Below are positions 1-12,200 of a stretch of DNA of 64,000 nucleotides, piece by piece. The translations under genes and the position numbers were made by a program. This stretch comes from Camelus bactrianus (taxonomy: Eukaryota; Chordata; Mammalia; Artiodactyla; Camelidae): assembly GCF_048773025.1 (NCBI RefSeq), contig NC_133545.1:10806001-10870000 (forward strand). The letters are read 5' to 3'. Each line of letters begins with the position of its first letter. Position 1 is the stretch's first letter. Below the pieces are notes generated by a model. The model worked only from the letters and a program-made list of their open reading frames with translations, had not been told where the DNA came from and ran no database searches.

Positions 1-2965
1 TTTAAATTTTAAAAACTGCATGTTGAAGTATACAAAACAATATATGCGATGAGTATACAATGCGTCTAGGGAAACAACAAAATCAATGCTCTTGCCTGAA
101 ACCGTCAATTTAGGAAACAGATGATCACTGAGAAGTTTTCAGCCCCTGTGTTATTTTTCTAGATTTCATTGTTCTTTCTCTACCACGTCCAGGTAAGCAT
201 GACCCTGAAGTTTATATTTTCATTCCCTTGCTTTTCCTTACAGTTCTTGCACTTATGTAAGAATCTTTTTATACCTATTATTCAATGTTGTTTGTCTTTG
301 AAATGTGTCTAAGGGAGTTCATTTTGCTCATACTGTTTTCTGTCATATTCTTTGTTTTCAACACTATGTCTATGATATTAATTCATGTTGTGGCATATGC
401 TTTCAGAGAATTCATTTTCACTAACATGTAGGCTTCCATTCTATTCGTTTGACAGATTTATTATTCATTCTCCAGTGAATGCACACGAGGATTTTCCCCT
501 AGATTTTGGGGCTACTGCAAACAGGACAATCTTCTTGTACATTCCTTTAGATACCCTGGTGTAATATGTATCTATCCCTGAGATATAAAAATTGAGCCTT
601 AGGGTCCCCATGTCAACTTTACATAATTAGACAAAATGCTTTCTAAATTAAGACAAGTACATAGTTCCATCAACAGGGCATGCGTGTTTTCTTGTGTTCC
701 ACCTCTGAGTCATTCACACTTAATATTCTTTTATTTGCCCGTCTTCTAGGTTAAAATAGTACCTCACTATAGTTGTAGTTTGCATTTTTATGATTGCTAA
801 GGTGGTCCAACTTTGTTTTTTATATTTATAGGCCACTAGTGTTTTGTGTACACGGCCCTTTGCCTCTGTATCTTTTGGTTGATTAGCTATTATTTACTCA
901 TGACAGTTCCTTATATATCCAGAATATATACTTGTATATACAAAATATATAATAATATATATAACTTTGTTAGCTGTATATGCTGCCAATATATTTCCAT
1001 TTGTGGCTTGAATTTACACTCTTTATAATGTTTTTTGGTGACATTCCTAATTTAGTAGATCTGTCATTCTTTTTTGAGAGGGCATCCATTCTTTAATTCT
1101 TCATAAGAAATGCTCCCATAGTGCAGTTTCATAAAGGTGTACTTCCATGTGATTTGCCAAATAGTGAACAATTTAAGTGTTGTATTTAAGCATTTAATCC
1201 TTTCAGAATTTAGTTTTGCTTATACAGGGAGACGTTGTTTAAAATTAGTCTTTCTGTGGATAACCACACATCCCAGAAGATCTTACTGTATATTGTGCCA
1301 TTCCTCTGCATTCATGCCATGATGGTTCTCTCATATATTAAGTGCCTCTCTATGTTTGGTGCTATTTTAAATCTATTATTTTCCATTTGTCCATTTATTT
1401 ATGCCTTTTTCAGTATCCTTAATTATAAAATAATTTGAAGATACAAAGGGGGATTCACCTCACTTGGTAATTCAGTATTATCTGCCCTAATCTACTCTCT
1501 CTTCTCCATTTAAATATCAGATTGGTTTTGTCAAATTTCATGAAAATATCTCTTGTAATTTTGATTAGTGCTGCATTTAACACATAGATGATAGTTCAGA
1601 AATTGGAATACATTTCCTGTTGGTTTAAATTCTACATGACATGACATATATCTTCACTTAATTCAAATTTTTGAAATGCTTTTCTCTAAAATTTAATAAT
1701 TTTCTGAATTAAAGTCTAACTCATCCTATGATATTTGTTTCTGTATTTTATACTGTATGTTACTCTTAATTGCTCTCTCCTTTTGAAAATATATATTTCA
1801 CTGTTGCTAGTATATGGAAATAAGTTGACTTTTCATATTATATGAAACTCAGTTAACTTATTAAATGATATGATAAGTAATGCAATGCTTCTTTAGATTC
1901 CTTTGCGTCTTCTGTATTTGTCATCTGTCTATAATCACTGACTTTCCCTTTTCTCATTTCACACTTTGTCTTGTTTTGTTAGCTGGGATTTCAGCACAAT
2001 GCTGAACAGAAATGGTGGTGGCGTTCTTCTGCTCATTTATCAATTACGTGTGACCAGGACAACTAGAAGTACAGGATACGTGCTACTCACAATGGGGGTT
2101 AAAAGGATAAGATTAGATCCTGGGTATTTCAAGGAACTATTGGCATCCCAGGATGTTTGCAAATCATTCTCCCAGATGCTACTGAACCTGGTTCATCTCA
2201 GCTGACCAACAAGAAGCCAAAACGCTGAGGTGTGCAGCAGAGAAAAGATTTATCTCTAAGGCAGCCAAGCGAGGTGATGCGAGAACAGAACTCAGATCCA
2301 CCTCCCTGAAAGCAAGAGGCGCAGGGTATGCATGTGATAAAGAATAAAGAAGTAAATCTGCCTTAGGTGTGGGGAGCGTGGAGACCTTGAGGAGAGGTGA
2401 TTTGAAAAAGATGTGGTAACTCTCATCCTGCGCAGGCATAACTCAGCTAGAAGCCCCGCAGAGTCATAAGGGAAGACTCTGAGCAGGATTCGAGGGTCGA
2501 GGTTTTGGTCCCCTGATTTTGCACACCCAGGTCGAGGGTCCATGGTTCTAACCAGTCTTAACAATCTGACATCCAACTAGACACAGCTTACTCTGGCTCC
2601 TCCCAGCTGGATGTAGCTGACTCCAGGTTCCAGGAAAATACCTCAAACAAACATGTTGTTTAGATTTACTTGAAGCTTGGAGAACACGCAAGTCTTAAAA
2701 AGACCTTGATTCGAGAAGGCAAGCGAAATGGATTTGACTAATCGTTACCCAGGGTTCCACAGCCGGGACCTGAAGTATGTCACTTGAGTTCCCTGAAGTA
2801 TCTGAGGACTTCCCACCTCAGGTGAGGGGAGGTCTCTGCTTGCTCTTTAAGCTCCAAAAGTGTTTTTACAGAAAGACCCACATCCCCTCCTAGTGGCCAA
2901 AGTTCCAAATGGTCTTTCCCCTTGGTCCTTCTCAGCCATCTGGCTGTGGTAATCCTCTCCATGAG
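1..2965. repeat. Duplicated intergenic block, copy 1 (partner about 6275-9955)
   Basis: This AT-rich stretch can be followed alongside 6275-9955 over nearly its whole length: for example the 'gcgtctaggg' site at 61 and 6342, the 'ggcatcccagga' stretch at 2144 and 8529, and the LTR-like element at 2177 and 8563. Similarity is already present at base 1, so the copy continues outside the window. Much of the shared sequence reads like an old antisense L1 remnant. I see no gene in it. The many open frames here are short and lack homology. Confidence 0.75.
2177..2765 (+). mobile_element. LTR-like solo element, copy 1
   Basis: The element begins with TG-CTACTGAA and carries the same internal landmarks as the copies at 8563 and 25501: a 'gcgcaggcataact' stretch, an AATAAA-type signal and a 'ggatttgacta' end. 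Length and ends look like a solo LTR of an endogenous retrovirus, but I do not recognise the family. It lies inside the duplicated block and shares flanks with the 8563 copy, so one insertion was duplicated along with its surroundings. It is a diverged fossil with no coding part. Confidence 0.5.
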
Positions 2966-3277
2966 CCTAATGAAGCCCAGCTCATCTTTAGCAGGACGTT
3001 GTAAACATGACTTGCTCTAAAGCGCTGCTCTGTGATTCTACCAGATCTCCCTGTGTCACAGAGAGTAATAAGTGGGTTCACACGATACCCTGCCCGAGCC
3101 CGGCTAACACATGGCCAGAGACGCCACATCCCTTCAAAGAGTTTTCCCATGAGTCTGAAACTGTAACAGAACCATAGAGACAGAAGGTAATGGTTGCTGA
3201 GGCTTTTTTTGGCTTTTAGAAAGAAGACTTACGAGCTTCTGCTGCTTATGAACGTAGGAGGAGGGTTTCTATTCTTT

Positions 3278-4205
3278 GTTGGTATTTTTGATGATACCAT
3301 CTGACAGGTGTGATGTAACATCTCACTGTGGCTTTGATTTGCCCCTGTGATGACAGCAGTGTTGAGCATCCTTCTCTGGGACCCTTGGCCATCTGTATGT
3401 CTTCTTTGGAAAAGTGTCTATTAGCTCTCTTGCCCATTTTGCAATTGGTATTTTTTTGGATATTCAGTAGTATTAGCTGCTTATATATTTTGGATATTAA
3501 CCCCTTATCACTCATCACTTTGCATACACTTTTCCCACTGTGTGAGTTGGCTTTTCATTTTGTGTATGGTTTCCTTTGCTATTAAAACCTCTCAAGCTTA
3601 ACTAAGTCCCATTTGTTTATTTTTGCTTTTGTGTCCTTTGCCTCAGGCGACAGATACAAAAATATTGCTGCAGTTTTTGCCAAAGGGTACCCTAAGTTTT
3701 CCTTTCAGCGTTTTATGATTTTTGGCCTTACATGCAAGTCATTAATCTATTTTGTGTCTATTTTCATATAAGCTGTGAGAAACTGTTCTCACCTCTTTCT
3801 TTCACACGTGGCTGGCCAGTTTTCCCAGCACCACTTTTTGAAGAAAGTGTCTTTTGCCAATTTTATGTTCCTGCGTATTTTGTCACAGATTAATCAACCA
3901 TATTTGTGTGGGCTTACTTCTGGCCTCTCTACTCTGTTCCATCGACCTGTGCCTCGGTTTCTGGGCCAGTACCACGCTATTTTGATGATTATATCTTTCT
4001 ACAGCGGGCAGAAGTCAGGGAGCGTGGCACCTTCGGCTTTGGGCTTTTTCCTCATGATTGCTGTGGATCTCCGGGTTCCTCTGTGGTTCCATATACATCT
4101 TAGGAGTCTTTGTGCTGGTTTTGTGAAAATGTCATGGGTCTTATGATAGGGGTTGCTTTAAGTCTGTAGATTGCTTTGGATAAAATATACCTTTTAACAG
4201 TGTTA
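3278..4205 (-). mobile_element. LINE-1 fragment (ORF2 3' part), antisense
   Basis: Read on the minus strand, this stretch matches the familiar end of L1 ORF2. The plus strand shows the usual antisense phrases, such as a 'ctcactgtggctttgattt' stretch near 3320, a 'ccatctgtatgtcttctttgg' region near 3389 and a 'gggccagtaccacgctatttt' region near 3963. Frames are broken, so this is a dead fragment. The interval 4206-5388 up to the TRBV21 signal holds nothing that I recognise. Confidence 0.75.
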
Positions 4206-5388
4206 ACTCTTGAACTGGCCCACGGGAGGAACAAGAAGTGAATTCACAGACTTGACCGGCAGAGCTGGGACACCCGCTTTCCTTACTGCAGGCCACGAGC
4301 CTCCCTGTAAAACACGCTCCTTACTGTGCTTAATGGACTGGTTTATTTTCGTAAGCAAGGGGCATCTTTTAACTCTATCACTATTGAATTACTAATAGTC
4401 TGTATTAAAGAAAGAGAGATTAACAGTTGGTCACACAGGTAGTGAGGCTGGTGGTGTGACCCAGGTGTGGTTGCCGGTGACACTCTCCCTGGAGATCGTA
4501 TTTTTCTATAAGATACTGAGGCTCAGACATCAGCTGAGAAATGTAAAGACTAAATTGAAGTGGACTAATGTGAAGTCTTGGCAGAAAATACTTTTAATCA
4601 TTAAATTCCTTATGAGTTGTAAATTACATTCATAATGCATTTCTTAAAGTAAATTTAGGAAAATATCAACAAAATATGTGCAGGATATGCTCAATTAAAT
4701 CACAAGTCAATGCTGAGAGAAATTAAAGACCTTGACAGAGCAGCATGGGGCACTTTTCAGGGAGAGGGAAGTGTTCGGGGTATGGATTGTCATGCTGGCT
4801 ACATGGGTAAAGGTATTTGTCAAAATCTAGTGAAATATAAACTTAAAATGGGTGTGTCCCATTGCCCTTATGTTATACCTGAAGGTTGCTTTTCCCTTGT
4901 ACATTTGTACTCTTCAGGAGGGAGGGGGTTGCAGAGCACCCTCAGCTGCTCTGGCAGGGACAGCTGTGAGAAGCAGTCATGAACCCAAAGGAGAGTCTGG
5001 GTCTGGATCATGAATTGTGCGGGGCCAGGGGATCAGGGTCCCCAAGAAATACAGTTGACCAGCTGGTCATCCTGCTTCCTGAAGGTACAGCTTTGTGAGG
5101 GGAAAACCACACAGTTACATTTCTCATAGAGATTGTTAGAAACCCATCAGGCTCATACCCTGTGTCTTTCCTCTGCCTGACGCCCCGCACGCTGGGGCAT
5201 CTGAGCCCCTTTACCGCTTCCTCCCCCTTCCCTGGCTTTCTGTGCCATCAGCTGTTCTAACATCCCTTTCTGCTCACCCACAGTTGCCATGTACCAGCTT
5301 CTCCTTCTGGTTAATATCTTTCAAGTTGGGTTTCTGTTACTCCTTTCCCACCTCATACACCACTGATTTCCTGAGCTGGGCCCATGAT

Positions 5389-5427
5389 GAGTTTGTGTGC
5401 TAAGAAGAGCCAGCGTTCAGCACCGTG
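5389..5427 (-). other. TRBV21 recombination signal (23-RSS)
   Basis: On the coding strand the order is heptamer CACGGTG (5421-5427), a 23-bp spacer, then nonamer CACAAACTC (5389-5397). The first three heptamer bases, CAC, which RAG requires, are intact. The fourth base differs from the consensus CACAGTG. The nonamer is moderately diverged from ACAAAAACC. The signal directly abuts the V region. Confidence 0.85.
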
Positions 5428-5888
5428 GATTCACTGCTGGCACAGAAGTACCGCGCTGAGTCCCCTGCCTGAGTGGAGTTGATTTCCAGGCTGCAGGGTG
5501 AGTTTTTGGGACATTTAGCTGAAAATCGCTGTTTAAACCCTTCTGCCTCTTCCATAATGTCTCCTCCATTCCGTAAGTAAACCAAAAACTCGAACGCTTC
5601 TTCCAGCTTCTTACGATACCAGTAAACGTAATTATGTCCTTCTTTGGGGACACAGTCCATCTTTGCTCTCTGTTCCTTTTCTCTGACCAGATGTCCAGGA
5701 CTCTGGGTGACCCCCGTGTCCGTGGAGCCTGCGGGGGAAAGAGACAGAAAGTGGAGACAAAGCCCAGGAGGACCTTGATTCTGCAGCCACAGGAGAAATT
5801 CCTGATCTGGAATCTGACAAGTTCACAGCAGGAACTCACCTGCTCCCCAGAACAAAAGGGCCAGACAGCAGAGGAGACCGTGGTACAT
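5428..5888 (-). CDS. TRBV21: T-cell receptor beta variable gene, TRBV21 subgroup
   Basis: This encodes a variable domain of the TCR beta chain, which after V-D-J joining helps bind peptide-MHC at the T-cell surface. L-PART1 is 5840-5888 (start MYHGLLCC, 49 bp), followed by a GT...AG intron of 111 bp and the V exon 5428-5728. The mature part starts near DTGVTQSPGHLV. It has first Cys in MDCVP, Trp in YVYWYRKK, an extra Cys pair in the SAKCPKNSPCS segment shared with the TRBV16/21/23 group, and second Cys in YFCASSE. KMDCVP plus YWYRKKLEE is the signature of human TRBV21-1. The frame is open across both exons and splice sites are canonical, so it looks functional in germline, whereas I recall human TRBV21-1 as a pseudogene. 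TRBV23 is the nearest alternative subgroup. Confidence 0.9.
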
Positions 5889-5960
5889 GGTTGGCTCAGG
5901 AAAAAATCAGGGCAGGTGGCTTTTTGTCTAAGGCTCCTCATCCCCCATCAGCAACGTCCT

Positions 5961-5970
5961 TGTGACGTGG
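5961..5970. promoter_or_regulatory. CRE-like site upstream of TRBV21
   Basis: TGTGACGTGG lies about 75 bp upstream of the TRBV21 start codon. TCR V-beta promoters usually carry a conserved CRE-like decamer (AGTGACRTCA type) in this position. The same TGTGACGTG word precedes TRBV16, the closest relative in the window. The assignment is by position and similarity only. Confidence 0.45.
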
Positions 5971-7149
5971 TCCCTTCCCATGTCATCAGAGTCCCCATGG
6001 AGAGGAAACTACACATTTTATAGGCTCGAGGGCAGGGAGGGCTGGTGATGCAACTAGTGTGGCTTTCAAACTGCTTTTATTGACTTTTTCCTGACTCTGC
6101 TTTTTCATTATTTTTTTAAAACTAAAACAACTTACCCGTACACATTTAATTTATTTGCTTTTTTAACCTGTCAGTTTGTCTCCTCCCCTCCCTACTCCCC
6201 TCTAAGACAGTGAACCCTCCAGTTTGCTGTACATCTATCAACTTCTACTGCACTTATAAAAATCACACAGCAGCTACTTCAAGTTAAAAACTACATTTTG
6301 AGCTATACAAAGAATATTTATGATGACTATGCAGTGCGTCTAGGGAAGCAATTTGGTTTTGCCTGAACCAATCAGCGTAGTATTTAAGTCAGCACTAAGA
6401 ATTTTTCAGCCCCTGGGTTATTTTTGTAGATTTTATTGTTCTTTTTTCTACCATGTCCAGGTAACCATAACCCCGAAGTTTATTTTCATTCACTTACATA
6501 AATACTAAAATCTGTAATGAAAAGTAAATATCTGCAAATTAGATATTATTTACCGTTGGATGTCTAATTTATCTAAGGGGAATCATTCTGTTCATATTTT
6601 TTCTGTGACTTTTTTTTAATTCTTTGTTGCATATAATTTGAGATAATTCTATTTCACTAATATTTAGGATTCTATTGTATTATTTTGGGACAACTTATTA
6701 TCCATTTTTGAATTAATACACATAGTTTTCTTTCCTAGTTTTTAATGCTACTGCAAAGAGGACTGCATTCTTATACATTTCTCTGCATACTTAGGTGCAA
6801 GATTTTCTCTGTACCTGGGAATGCTGAGATCAAGCATTAGGGTCACCATGTCAGCTTTACATAATAAGACAAAATGCTTTCCAAATTAATTAAGCCGAAT
6901 TAATAGTCCCATCAACATGCATGAGTGTTCTCTAGTGTTCCACCTCTAGGACTCAAGCACACTTAATATTCTTTTTTTCTGCACATTTAAAAAAAAATCA
7001 CAAATATGTACTGTTCATTGTCTCGAAGAATGTTTAGAGCTTTAGATTTTTAAACTTACATAGTTATCAAAGGAATAAAGCAAACCACAAAATAAGAATT
7101 AAATAAAATGCACACACCTCACTATTAACAGCAACAATATTTTTCTTAT

Positions 7150-7270
7150 TTGGGGGGGAGAAAATTGGGATTTTTATTTATTTATTTTGATGGAAGTACT
7201 GGGGAGTGAACCCAGGACCTTGTGCATGCTAGGCACGTGTTCTACCACTGAGTTGCACCTTCCCACCTTG
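7150..7270 (-). mobile_element. Vic-1-type tRNA-derived SINE, inverted
   Basis: The minus strand reads as the camelid SINE: CAACTCAGTGGTAGAACACG (A-box side), a CCTAGCATGCAC turn, GGTCCTGGGTTCACTCCCC (B-box side), then a TAAATAAATAAA tail. It interrupts the duplicated block only in copy 2, so it is younger than the duplication. This family is diagnostic of camelids. Confidence 0.8.
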
Positions 7271-8562
7271 GGGCTGACACATTTTTATATTCATAGGCCA
7301 CTAGTGTTTTCTATACATTGCCCTTTGCCCATTTTTGGAGGATTAGCAATTATTTGTAACAATTCCTTATATATTCTGGATACCAAACTTTGTCAGTTAT
7401 ATGTGCTGTTAATACCTTTTCAACTTGTGGCTTGTGTTTTCACTGTTCGTAATGTTTTTTGTTGATATTCCTGGTTTGGTAGAGTCTATGATTATTTTTT
7501 GGGAGGTTATGCATCTTAATTCTTTATAAGCAAGGCTCCCATAGCCCAAGTTCATAAAGATGTACTCTCATTTTTTATTTTACCAGTTAACATATTGAAT
7601 GTTGCATTTAATGCTTTTAGCATTCATTTTTGCTTATGCTGCAGAGACGTGGCTTAATCTTTCTGTGGCTAACCCCTTGTCCTGAAGACCGTACTGTATA
7701 TGGCATTATTCCCCTACAGACATGCAGTGATGGCTCCATCATATATTAAGTGCCTGTATATGCATGGGCCTATTTTAAATCCATTAGTTTCCATTTGTCC
7801 ATTTGTCTTTCATTATCTTAAATTATAAAATAATTTGATGATTGGAAAGTCACCTCAGTTTTTACTTCATTAGTATTATCTGCTCTAAACTTCCCTCTCT
7901 TTTCCACTTAAATTTCAGATTCCTTTTATCAAATTTCATGACATCTTTTATGATTTTGATCAGTGTTGCGCTGAATACACAGATGTTAGTGCAAAATCGG
8001 AATGCTTTTACTATTGCTTTAACTTACTCATGATCATGCTATATATCTTCACTTATTTCATATTTTCAAAATGCCTTCCTCTGAAGTTGAGTAATTTTCT
8101 CAATTAAAGTCTTGCTTGTCTTTAATAGATTTGGGTTTTTTAATATATAATTTTACTGTTGGTAAATGCTCTCCCTTTAAAAATATATCTAACTGTTGCA
8201 AGTATATAGAAATAAACTGACTTTATTTATGTTAAAGTCAGTAAATTTATTAAATGTTGTTATAAGTAATGCAATGCTTCTTCAGATTCCTTTGGGTCTT
8301 CTAAACTTGTCATCTGCCTTTAGTCATCTTTTTTCTTTCTTTTCTTATTCTCCCCTTTTTTTCTTATTCTACGGGCTGAAAATTCAGCACAATGTTGGAT
8401 AGAAATGGTGGTAGCATTTATATACTTATCAATTTTGTTTGACCTGGACAACTACAGGTACTGGATATGTGGCACATGGTATGGGAGTTACACTTCAAGA
8501 TTAGATCCTGATATTTCAAGGGTCTACTGGCATCCCAGGACATCTGCAAACATTCTCCCATC

Positions 8563-9285
8563 TGTTACTGAACCAGGGTCATATTGTCCTATGCACAGTG
8601 AGCCAAAATGTTAAGAGGCCGAGGTTTGCAGCTAAAATAGGGTTTATTGTCAAGGCAGCCGAGTGAGGAGATGGGAGAACAGATCTCCAATCCACCTCCC
8701 CGAAGGCAAGGGGCTTGGAGTATTTATGGGACAAGGAATAAAGAAGCCGGATAGTCTGAGACACAGGGCACATGGGGAGGGTGGGGAAAGGCGGTTGGAA
8801 GGCAGTGTGTGAATCGTCTTTCTACACAGGCATGACTAAGCCACCCGCCTCTGCGTGTTCATAACGGAGGTGGTTAGCATGAAATGAGCATGGACTCTTT
8901 GGTCCTGAGGCAAAAGGTCACGAAGGGGAAATGTGCTCAGTTGGAAAGTCACTGGTTCTAACCAGCCTTCACCAGTTCAGCTCCAACTAGACACAGCTGA
9001 CTCTGGGCTCAGCTGAACGGCAAGCAAATGACGCCATATTCCTGGAAAATAACTTGGGCAAATGTCTTATTGTTTTGGCTGCATGCCACTTAGAGGACAG
9101 CAAGTCTTAAGTTTTTTTTTAATTGAGGTATAGTCAGTTTACAATGTCGTGGCCATTTCTAGTGTACAGCACAATGCCTCCGTCATACATGAACATACAT
9201 ATATTCAACAATTAAAGTGCCCTTGAGTAGTGAAGGCAGGTGAACTGGATTTGACTAGTCATTACGCAGGGTTCCACCGCCAGTG
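8563..9285 (+). mobile_element. LTR-like solo element, copy 2
   Basis: It starts TGTTACTGAA and carries the same landmarks as copies at 2177 and 25501, including a 'tatttatggg' box followed by AATAAAG. An L1 3' end has inserted into it near 9108-9215. Its flanks equal those of copy 1, so it came by duplication of the block. It is a non-coding fossil and I do not recognise its family. Confidence 0.5.
9108..9215 (-). mobile_element. LINE-1 3' end, antisense, inserted in the LTR-like element
   Basis: A T-rich run followed by 'attgaggtatagtcagttta' and 'gtgtacagcacaatg' is the reverse complement of the L1 3' UTR found elsewhere in the window (13875, 51240 and, sense, 38380). The segment is absent from copy 1 of the block. 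From 9956 to 11205 I see no recognisable gene or repeat. Confidence 0.7.
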
Positions 9286-11205
9286 TCTAATGTGTCTGAC
9301 CTGAGTGCCCCGAAGGCGCTACCAACTCATCTCAGGTGGAGGAAGGCTTTGCTTGCTCCTGACACGCAGGTGTATTTCAGAGACCCACATCCCCCCCTAG
9401 TGGTCAAGGGGGCACATTCATGCCATGCCCTCTGGTCTCTCACTGCCTTCAACTCCTCTGTGGTCAGTGGGCAGTGGCCAGTTCCACACTGTGCAGCAGT
9501 AGCAGCCAGGCACCCCAAGTATCAGAGCAGAACCAGCCATCGGGGTGTTGACCTGCTGGGGTCCTGCAGAGATCTGTTACTAGTAATTAGGGACGCAATT
9601 CATCATTAATCCAGTATTATTGGTGGCTCATCAGTATAATTTGCTTCTCAACCTCTTCTGGCCACATTCAAGGTGAACAGGGTTCCTTAGATCGCTGTCC
9701 TAAGTTCTCTGTTCTCTTCTCTGTGTATTCTATCATCAAAGGATCAAATGCACTTTCATTCTTCCAGTTATGGAAATTGTCCCGGATTTTTACCTTCATC
9801 CAGTTCCACTGAGTCCCTGTCTTGAACATACAACTGCTTTCTGCATATTTCTGGTCAGATTTCTGTCTCAAAGTAACACCCAGTGTCAAATAAATCATGA
9901 AACCTTCCCCCTCAGCCCTCCTAGTCCATCTGGCTGTGACGGTCCTCTCCATCCTCCCCATTTATTGCCTCTCTTGTCTAATCAATTACCAAGTCCTTTG
10001 ATTTTCTTCCTTATTTCCTAATTGTTTTATATTTCTCCTTTTTCAGTATTTCTATTACCACGGCCACCATTGTCTTAGCTTCGCCTGCCCGGGTCACTGC
10101 AGGGGCTGACTCTGTTCTCTGCCTCAGCCCTTTCCACACTGTCCAATGTTTTTTCACAAATGTAGCCAGGATGGTTTAAAAAAAAAAAAGCAGTGTACAC
10201 ACACAGAGCAAGAACAAACATTAATTACTACAGAAGTTAAGTACTTAAAACCTCAAGCCCAGGGCAAGGGATAAATGAGAAAATGAGAAATGGCTGTACC
10301 TTGTGCTGAATTTTGCTGAACCTAAGACTGTTCTAAAAACAAATTATCTACAAAAGAACCTCAATGTCTCCTATTAAATTTTATGTTAAATTCCATATCA
10401 CATTCTTCGACATCCCTCAAAATTAATGTAGACTAAAATCTTTCTAAGAATCTTTAAGAGTTTTTTGCCCCTTGTTATGAGGAGAAAGTAATGTTTTTGT
10501 AAATTACACACAAATCTTGATGTAAATCATTAAGAATAATATTTAGTGTTTTCTCATACTTTCCCCAAAGGTCCGATAACCATTAAATATATTGTAATAG
10601 AGGCTTCAAATTCTTGTCACCTGTAGTAAATTAGCCACAGTTCATTTTTGTTAGGAAAACCAAAGAATCTTAACTTATTTTTTTTTAAAAAGGAACCAGA
10701 GATAATTACAGATTTTAAAAAACCCACTAAAATATTTGAAGACTATTTGAAATTGACTATTGGTCCCTCAAAAGTAGTCCAGTTGCTTTCCATGTTCCAG
10801 AATGGAGTCCCAGTAAAGCAGCTGATCAAGTGATTCCGTTCAGTTCCACTCTGGTCAGGGTCAAGGTCTAGTGTTCACGCCTTCATGTTCACACTTAGTG
10901 TCCACGAGCCACCTCCCTGGTTCTCACGACACAATACCCTCCATCCTCCCCTTCCACGGACTCTCATCTCTTCTGTTGTTAATTTTCTCTCCTTTTTGAT
11001 CTCATAGGCACAGGATTTGATTAATCTTAAGCCGTGGCTAATAACACAGAGGCACTGTTTATCATGCACATTCTTTTATTTATTTAAATATACTAGTTAC
11101 CTGACTCGTCCAGTGACGTGCGAGGTAGACCTTGACAATACTGAAGTTTAGCGCATCCCAGCTCCTGCCACTCCCAGTCCAAGCCCCGTATTAAATATCA
11201 TTCCG

Positions 11206-11340
11206 GGGGTGGGGGAGGTGGAGCTCAGCAGTAGAGCGTGTGCCTAGCAGGCACAAGGTCCTGGGTTCAATCCCCAGTACGTCCATTAAAAGTAAATAAT
11301 AATCTAATTACCTCTTCCCCCGCTCCAAAATAAATAATTC
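11206..11340 (+). mobile_element. Vic-1-type tRNA-derived SINE
   Basis: The tRNA-like head shows GGAGCTCAGCAGTAGAGCGT (A box), CCTAGCAGGCAC and GGTCCTGGGTTCAATCCCCA (B box), then a 'taaaagtaaataat' tail. This is the camelid tRNA-derived SINE and the main evidence for the source animal. It lies in plain intergenic DNA. Confidence 0.85.
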
Positions 11341-11699
11341 AGGAACAAACATCATTCTGAACTCGGGTCAATCCTCCTTGCCAGTGTGTGTTGACAAATA
11401 TTTGACAGCCAGCTCCCTGGAGGAGAGTAAATCAAGAACCCTGGATTGCTGTGCTGCATGCAGCCCCACTACGGCTGATTTCAAGCCATCAGCGTGATGC
11501 CACCGACACTGAAGTCGGGAGGATGTGCACCAGCGGCTTCTGGGAGCTGGGAAAAGCCAGCTCACGCAACAACAGCTATTTCTTGCTTTTCTTTTAATAT
11601 GATTTTGTTCTGATCTATTTGTGGTCATGAAAATAATTTGCTTGATTTAGTTGGTTTTAGCTTTATATAAAATACATCATGCTTTACAAAATCTTATCA

Positions 11700-12200
11700 G
11701 GGTGAGTTTTTGCACCTCATATTATATCGCTAAGATGACCTATAACTTTGTTCACCATTCATTTTGACTGGTGTATACCGTTTTCCATCACATGGATGTG
11801 CTACTGTTTAGTCATTCACTTTCTTGTCAATGCATGTGTGCCTTGGTTCCATCATGAATAGTACTGCTTAGAATGCTTTTGCATTTATGTCATCTGATGC
11901 GCGTATGTCAGATGTAGTGGAGCTGCTGGCTGCTGGAACAAAGGAACGATCAACTCTGTGAGATAATGCCAAAGGGCTTCCCAGTTGTTTGCATCACTTA
12001 CGCTCCCACCAGTAATCCTGTGGAACCATACCCTCTCTAACAGGTTTTATTTCTAAGCTTTTTATATTTTGCTAATCAAATGGATATAAACTTAACATAT
12101 CTTTGTGTCTTGCTTCACATTTTCCTGATCACCAGTGAAGTCAAATATCTCATGTGTTTATTGATCATAGATGATTCTTCAATTAAATATATGTTAATAT
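11700..12200 (-). mobile_element. Old LINE-1-like fragment, antisense
   Basis: The phrases 'actggtgtataccgttttcc', 'gcttcccagttgtttgcat' and 'ctcccaccagtaat' resemble the antisense of an old L1 3' part. It is heavily diverged, with no open frame of note. The interval 12201-13011, up to the TRBV20 signal, holds nothing that I recognise. Confidence 0.5.

Larger units (their letters stand above)
6275..9955. repeat. Duplicated intergenic block, copy 2
   Basis: This is the partner of 1-2965 in the same orientation. It is longer because it took in extra sequence: an inverted Vic-1 SINE near 7150-7270, an L1 3' fragment near 9108-9215, and about 480 bp around 9425-9900 that has no counterpart in copy 1 (or was lost there). 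Homology resumes at the 'catctggctgtg' stretch (9930, compare 2936). It lies directly upstream of TRBV21. I see no gene in it. Confidence 0.75.

Noticed and set aside
10648-10833. Small plus-strand frame with a Lys-rich peptide
   Set aside because: It is too short and has no family likeness. It begins in a T-rich run typical of repeat debris.
11206-11340. tRNA-like sequence with A and B boxes
   Set aside because: It lacks a full cloverleaf and has the A-rich tail and body of the Vic-1 SINE. It is a SINE, not a tRNA gene.
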